Shown one piece after another: positions 5,301 through 7,366 of a DNA stretch of 7,366 nt. Each line of letters starts with the position of its first letter. The first letter of the stretch is position 1. This stretch comes from Bacillota bacterium (GTDB lineage Bacteria > Bacillota > Clostridia > Lachnospirales > Cellulosilyticaceae), in the NCBI GenBank assembly GCA_023457875.1, contig JAEXBC010000493.1, positions 1 through 7,366 of the forward strand, written 5' to 3'. The notes below the pieces were generated by a model. That model was given only the letters and a program-made list of their open reading frames with translations, was not told where the DNA came from and did not search any database. The translations under genes and the position numbers were made by a program.

Positions 5301-5831
5301 ATGTATCATAAAAAAGTAACTTTATGTTTTTTACCTGCTATTATCGTGACGCTCATGATCTTCTTTTTATCTAGTCGTAACAGTATGGCTTCTAATGCAC
5401 AAAGTGGTGAGCTCACTCAATCGCTGATGTCTTTTTTTGATCCTAGCATTGCTAGTGAAATAGGTTCCTTTGACCTTACAACGAAAGAAGACTTCGACCA
5501 ATTCTTTGCTACCTCCAATATGAGTCAAATCAATCAATATCTTCGTATGTTTGCTCATATGTGTGAGTTTGGCGGACTTGGGTTAATGATTCTACTTGGT
5601 TCAAAATTACTAGAGTTTACCCCCAAAAAAGCCTTTCGCTTAACTTTGATTTGGGGTGTTATCGTTTCTTTTTTAGACGAACTTTTGCAGGCTTTTGTTC
5701 CTGGACGTACTGCTAGTTTCTTTGATGTATGCAAGGATATGATTGGTATATGTGGCGCCATCTTATGTATCATTCTTATTAGTCATATCATGCAACGTCG
5801 TCATCAAAAAAGATCAAATACATATCAGTAA
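5301..5831 (+). CDS. VanZ-like family membrane protein
   Basis: This 176-residue integral membrane protein has hydrophobic segments at about residues 7-25, 88-104, 113-131 and 147-164. It carries the VanZ-like signature: SSR (24-26) after the first segment, R82...H86..EF (89-90), DE at 126-127 with Gln130, PGR (134-136), and Asp142/Asp146 before Gly149. The molecular function of the family is not established. The name comes from VanZ, which gives low-level teicoplanin resistance in enterococci, but no van resistance genes are seen here, so an envelope-polysaccharide role is more likely. Residues 27-81 form an extended loop between the first and second segments, probably outside the membrane. 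The start is supported by GGGGAG at 5286-5291, 9 bases upstream. It is the only plus-strand gene amid the glycan genes. Confidence 0.88.
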   Translation: MYHKKVTLCFLPAIIVTLMIFFLSSRNSMASNAQSGELTQSLMSFFDPSIASEIGSFDLTTKEDFDQFFATSNMSQINQYLRMFAHMCEFGGLGLMILLGSKLLEFTPKKAFRLTLIWGVIVSFLDELLQAFVPGRTASFFDVCKDMIGICGAILCIILISHIMQRRHQKRSNTYQ

Positions 5832-5859
5832 TGGATACTTAAATAAAACCCATTTCACC

Positions 5860-5923
5860 AATAGGCTCCTCTTTACAATCACAGTCCATATCACTAAACT
5901 GTTCTTACAAAGAGGAGCCTATT
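5860..5923. repeat. Perfect 15-bp inverted repeat between convergent genes
   Basis: AATAGGCTCCTCTTT (5860-5874) is exactly complementary to AAAGAGGAGCCTATT (5909-5923) across a 34-base interior. Inside is a second stem, ACAGT (5881-5885) with ACTGT (5898-5902). It lies between the VanZ-like stop (5831) and the glycosyltransferase stop (5942), where a bidirectional terminator is expected. Neither strand shows a U-tract after the stem: plus reads AGCAAAAG and minus reads GGTGAAATGGG. It may still stall transcription or protect 3' ends. An origin as a small mobile-element remnant or structured RNA is also possible. Confidence 0.75.
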
Positions 5924-5941
5924 AGCAAAAGAACAAAAGTG

Positions 5942-6925
5942 CTACTTACTATTACGCGTAATAATATCCAACTTGATTAACTCATACATATAGACAAATA
6001 TATTTCTAATTAGTACCCATTCAATATACAGATAATAAGGAATGTGCCTAAATTTAAAGGGTATCTTTTTAACCTTTTTCAAAGTCTTAAGTCCTTCCCA
6101 TGTCCCCTCTTTAAAAGCTGTAGGATAACCTCTTCTCTTAAATACCCATTGTTTAATCCAATAGCCTACTAACAAACAAGGCAGGTTGATAAGAAGCTGT
6201 AACAATGGCATATTCTTATAAATCACGTAGATGTTATTTCGCCCAGAAAGCTTTATTTTAAAATCACTATATTTTCCGCCTGATGTGGCACTTCCAATAT
6301 GATAAACCTTTGCCTCTGGGTAATATATGTTTTTATAACCAAAAATATTAGCTCTATAGCAAATGTCCATATCCTCCAAATATGCAAAGAAGGCTTCATC
6401 AAAACAACCTATTTGTTCAAACACTTCTTTTCTATACAAAGCTGCACCTGCACAAGCACTAAATACCCTTTTGGGCTTCATATATGTGTCAATCGGTGCA
6501 CCATCTCCTCTTTTGTGTCCCCAGCCTACAACGGTATATTCATCTCCAGCATCGTCAATCAAATCTTGATGATGGTATTGGATCATTTTACTACTTACTG
6601 CAAAAACCTTATTATCCTTTTCAATAGCTCTGAGTATCTTCTCTAGAAAATCCTCAAATAGTTCAGTATCGTTATTTAAAAGTAAAACATATTCGCCTTT
6701 AGCTTTTTGAATCCCGCAATTAACAGCTATACTAAAGCCATAATTTTTTTCCAACACTTGAAACTCAATATCAGGATAATCTTTAATCCATTCATAACTT
6801 CCATCTGTTGAAGCATTATCAATAATAATGACTTCGTAATCTTTATAGGTCTGCCTAGAGATACTCTTAAGACACTTCGGCAAATATTTATTTCCATTAT
6901 AGTTTGGTATTACGATTGATATCAT
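5942..6925 (-). CDS. Family 2 glycosyltransferase
   Basis: This GT-A fold glycosyltransferase of 327 residues probably adds a sugar to a membrane-linked glycan intermediate on the cytoplasmic side. Motifs are IPNYNGN (6-12), IDNASTDGS (35-43), the metal-binding NNDT (84-87), ACAGAALYRKEVFE (157-170) and LEDMDICYR (183-191) with the likely catalytic acid. A hydrophobic stretch near residues 234-257 may anchor it to the membrane. The layout resembles rhamnosyltransferase-type members, as in the other glycosyltransferase of the window, but the donor is unknown. The start at 6925 is chosen because AGGAG (6935-6931) lies 5 bases before it. The longer frame begins with a TTG at 7003 inside the previous gene's end and would add 26 non-conserved residues. 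The gene follows the ligase-type gene by 70 bases, likely in one operon. Confidence 0.9.
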   Translation of the reverse strand: MISIVIPNYNGNKYLPKCLKSISRQTYKDYEVIIIDNASTDGSYEWIKDYPDIEFQVLEKNYGFSIAVNCGIQKAKGEYVLLLNNDTELFEDFLEKILRAIEKDNKVFAVSSKMIQYHHQDLIDDAGDEYTVVGWGHKRGDGAPIDTYMKPKRVFSACAGAALYRKEVFEQIGCFDEAFFAYLEDMDICYRANIFGYKNIYYPEAKVYHIGSATSGGKYSDFKIKLSGRNNIYVIYKNMPLLQLLINLPCLLVGYWIKQWVFKRRGYPTAFKEGTWEGLKTLKKVKKIPFKFRHIPYYLYIEWVLIRNIFVYMYELIKLDIITRNSK

Positions 6926-6930
6926 CTTTT

Positions 6931-6935
6931 CTCCT
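6931..6935 (-). promoter_or_regulatory. Ribosome binding site deciding the glycosyltransferase start
   Basis: AGGAG lies 5 bases before the ATG at 6925, and a second GGGAG lies just upstream (6941-6937). The conserved GT2 N-terminus (MISIVIPNYN) begins at this ATG, which argues against the TTG at 7003. Confidence 0.8.
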
Positions 6936-6995
6936 ACTCCCACTCTATTGTCAGGTGCACTGCTTTTCCTTTGAGTATAATTGCACTGATCTTTA

Positions 6996-7366
6996 TTACA
7001 CAACTTTGTCTTCCTTGGCCTTGGGTGGATAAACTAACTGATTAATTGCGAAGCCAATAATGAACCATTGCATAGCTCCTAAAGAATAGCTTTGACCCAA
7101 AAGCGTCAGTTCAAAAACGCCTATCACAAATATTGTGATGAGACAACTTGCGCCTATTTGAACAGCCTTTTCTTGTCTATAACGTGCAAGCTTATGCCAA
7201 ATCCAACTAAAGGCCCCAACAAAAGTGCTTAATCCAATCACGCCCCATTGTAGCATTAGTTGGAGGTAAACATTGTGAGTAGAAAGTTGACGTTCATTAA
7301 ATTGCTCTAAACCTGCTGTAATCCCATATCCCTTAATCGGATGTGCCTTAATAAGCTCTATTGACT
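6996..7366 (-). CDS. O-antigen ligase/polymerase family membrane protein, C-terminal part (5' end outside window)
   Basis: The frame is open from the right edge to the TAA at 6998-6996 and gives the last 122 residues. HPIKGYG (8-14) followed by STHNVYLQLMLQWG (28-41) is the hallmark periplasmic/extracellular loop of the Wzy_C family (O-antigen ligase WaaL, polymerase Wzy, teichuronic and exopolysaccharide polymerases). The conserved His-Asn pair is at residues 30-31. Hydrophobic segments follow at about 37-56, 72-93 and 98-113, and the tail is short and charged (PPKAKEDKVV). The protein should act at the outer membrane face, polymerising or attaching undecaprenyl-linked glycan. An internal ATG at 7256 is not the true start because the conserved motif lies before it. 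In a Gram-positive host, a capsule or wall polysaccharide polymerase is more likely than an LPS ligase. Confidence 0.85.
   Translation of the reverse strand, partial: SIELIKAHPIKGYGITAGLEQFNERQLSTHNVYLQLMLQWGVIGLSTFVGAFSWIWHKLARYRQEKAVQIGASCLITIFVIGVFELTLLGQSYSLGAMQWFIIGFAINQLVYPPKAKEDKVV

Noticed and set aside
5301..5831. Glycopeptide resistance determinant
   Set aside because: Only the VanZ-like domain is present; no VanA-type ligase, VanH, VanX or VanRS gene is in view, and VanZ-like proteins are widespread without resistance.
5743..5925. Plus-strand ORF overlapping the VanZ-like 3' end and the hairpin
   Set aside because: It overlaps the conserved VanZ-like frame, lacks a ribosome binding site and crosses the inverted repeat.
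6299..6646. Plus-strand ORFs opposite the right-hand glycosyltransferase
   Set aside because: The minus strand encodes conserved GT2 motifs through this interval; the plus frames show no family features.

Overview
The window looks like part of the chromosome of a low-GC Gram-positive bacterium, most likely a member of the Clostridia. The grounds are A+T-rich intergenic DNA, strong GGAGG-type ribosome binding sites, TATAAT promoters and the protein families present. No marker gene fixes the genus, and I see no rRNA, tRNA, insertion sequence, CRISPR array or integrase.

Most of the DNA is a cell-envelope polysaccharide region read on the minus strand (right to left). At the right edge is the C-terminal part of an O-antigen ligase/polymerase-type membrane protein (6996-7366). 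A family 2 glycosyltransferase follows (5942-6925). A VanZ-like membrane protein (5301-5831) sits alone on the plus strand; its 3' end faces the glycosyltransferase, and a perfect 15-bp inverted repeat lies between them. Divergent from it runs rfbD-rfbC (5042 to 3567), the reductase and epimerase that finish dTDP-L-rhamnose. A second, rhamnosyltransferase-like family 2 glycosyltransferase (2348-3268) has its own promoter. The inferred joint task is to make dTDP-rhamnose and build, polymerise or attach a rhamnose-containing surface glycan. The glucose-1-phosphate thymidylyltransferase (RmlA) and the 4,6-dehydratase (RmlB) needed for the same sugar are not in the window.

Further left are a 115-residue protein that is one continuous predicted coiled coil (1906-2253, own promoter and terminator) and a DagK/YegS-type lipid kinase (800-1732, own promoter). 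Then come a small single-pass membrane protein of unknown function (195-470, minus) and, at the left edge on the plus strand, the last 62 residues of a protein (1-189) that resembles the ComK competence transcription factor.

Several longest-ORF starts look wrong. Ribosome binding sites place the starts of the lipid kinase, the right-hand glycosyltransferase and the small membrane protein at internal ATGs, and probably that of RfbC too. I found no clear undescribed multi-gene system. The points most worth a second look are the possible ComK-like protein, the missing plus-strand terminator that would make its transcript antisense to the small membrane gene, the all-heptad coiled-coil protein with its 21-bp repeat core, and the U-tract-less hairpin after the VanZ-like gene.
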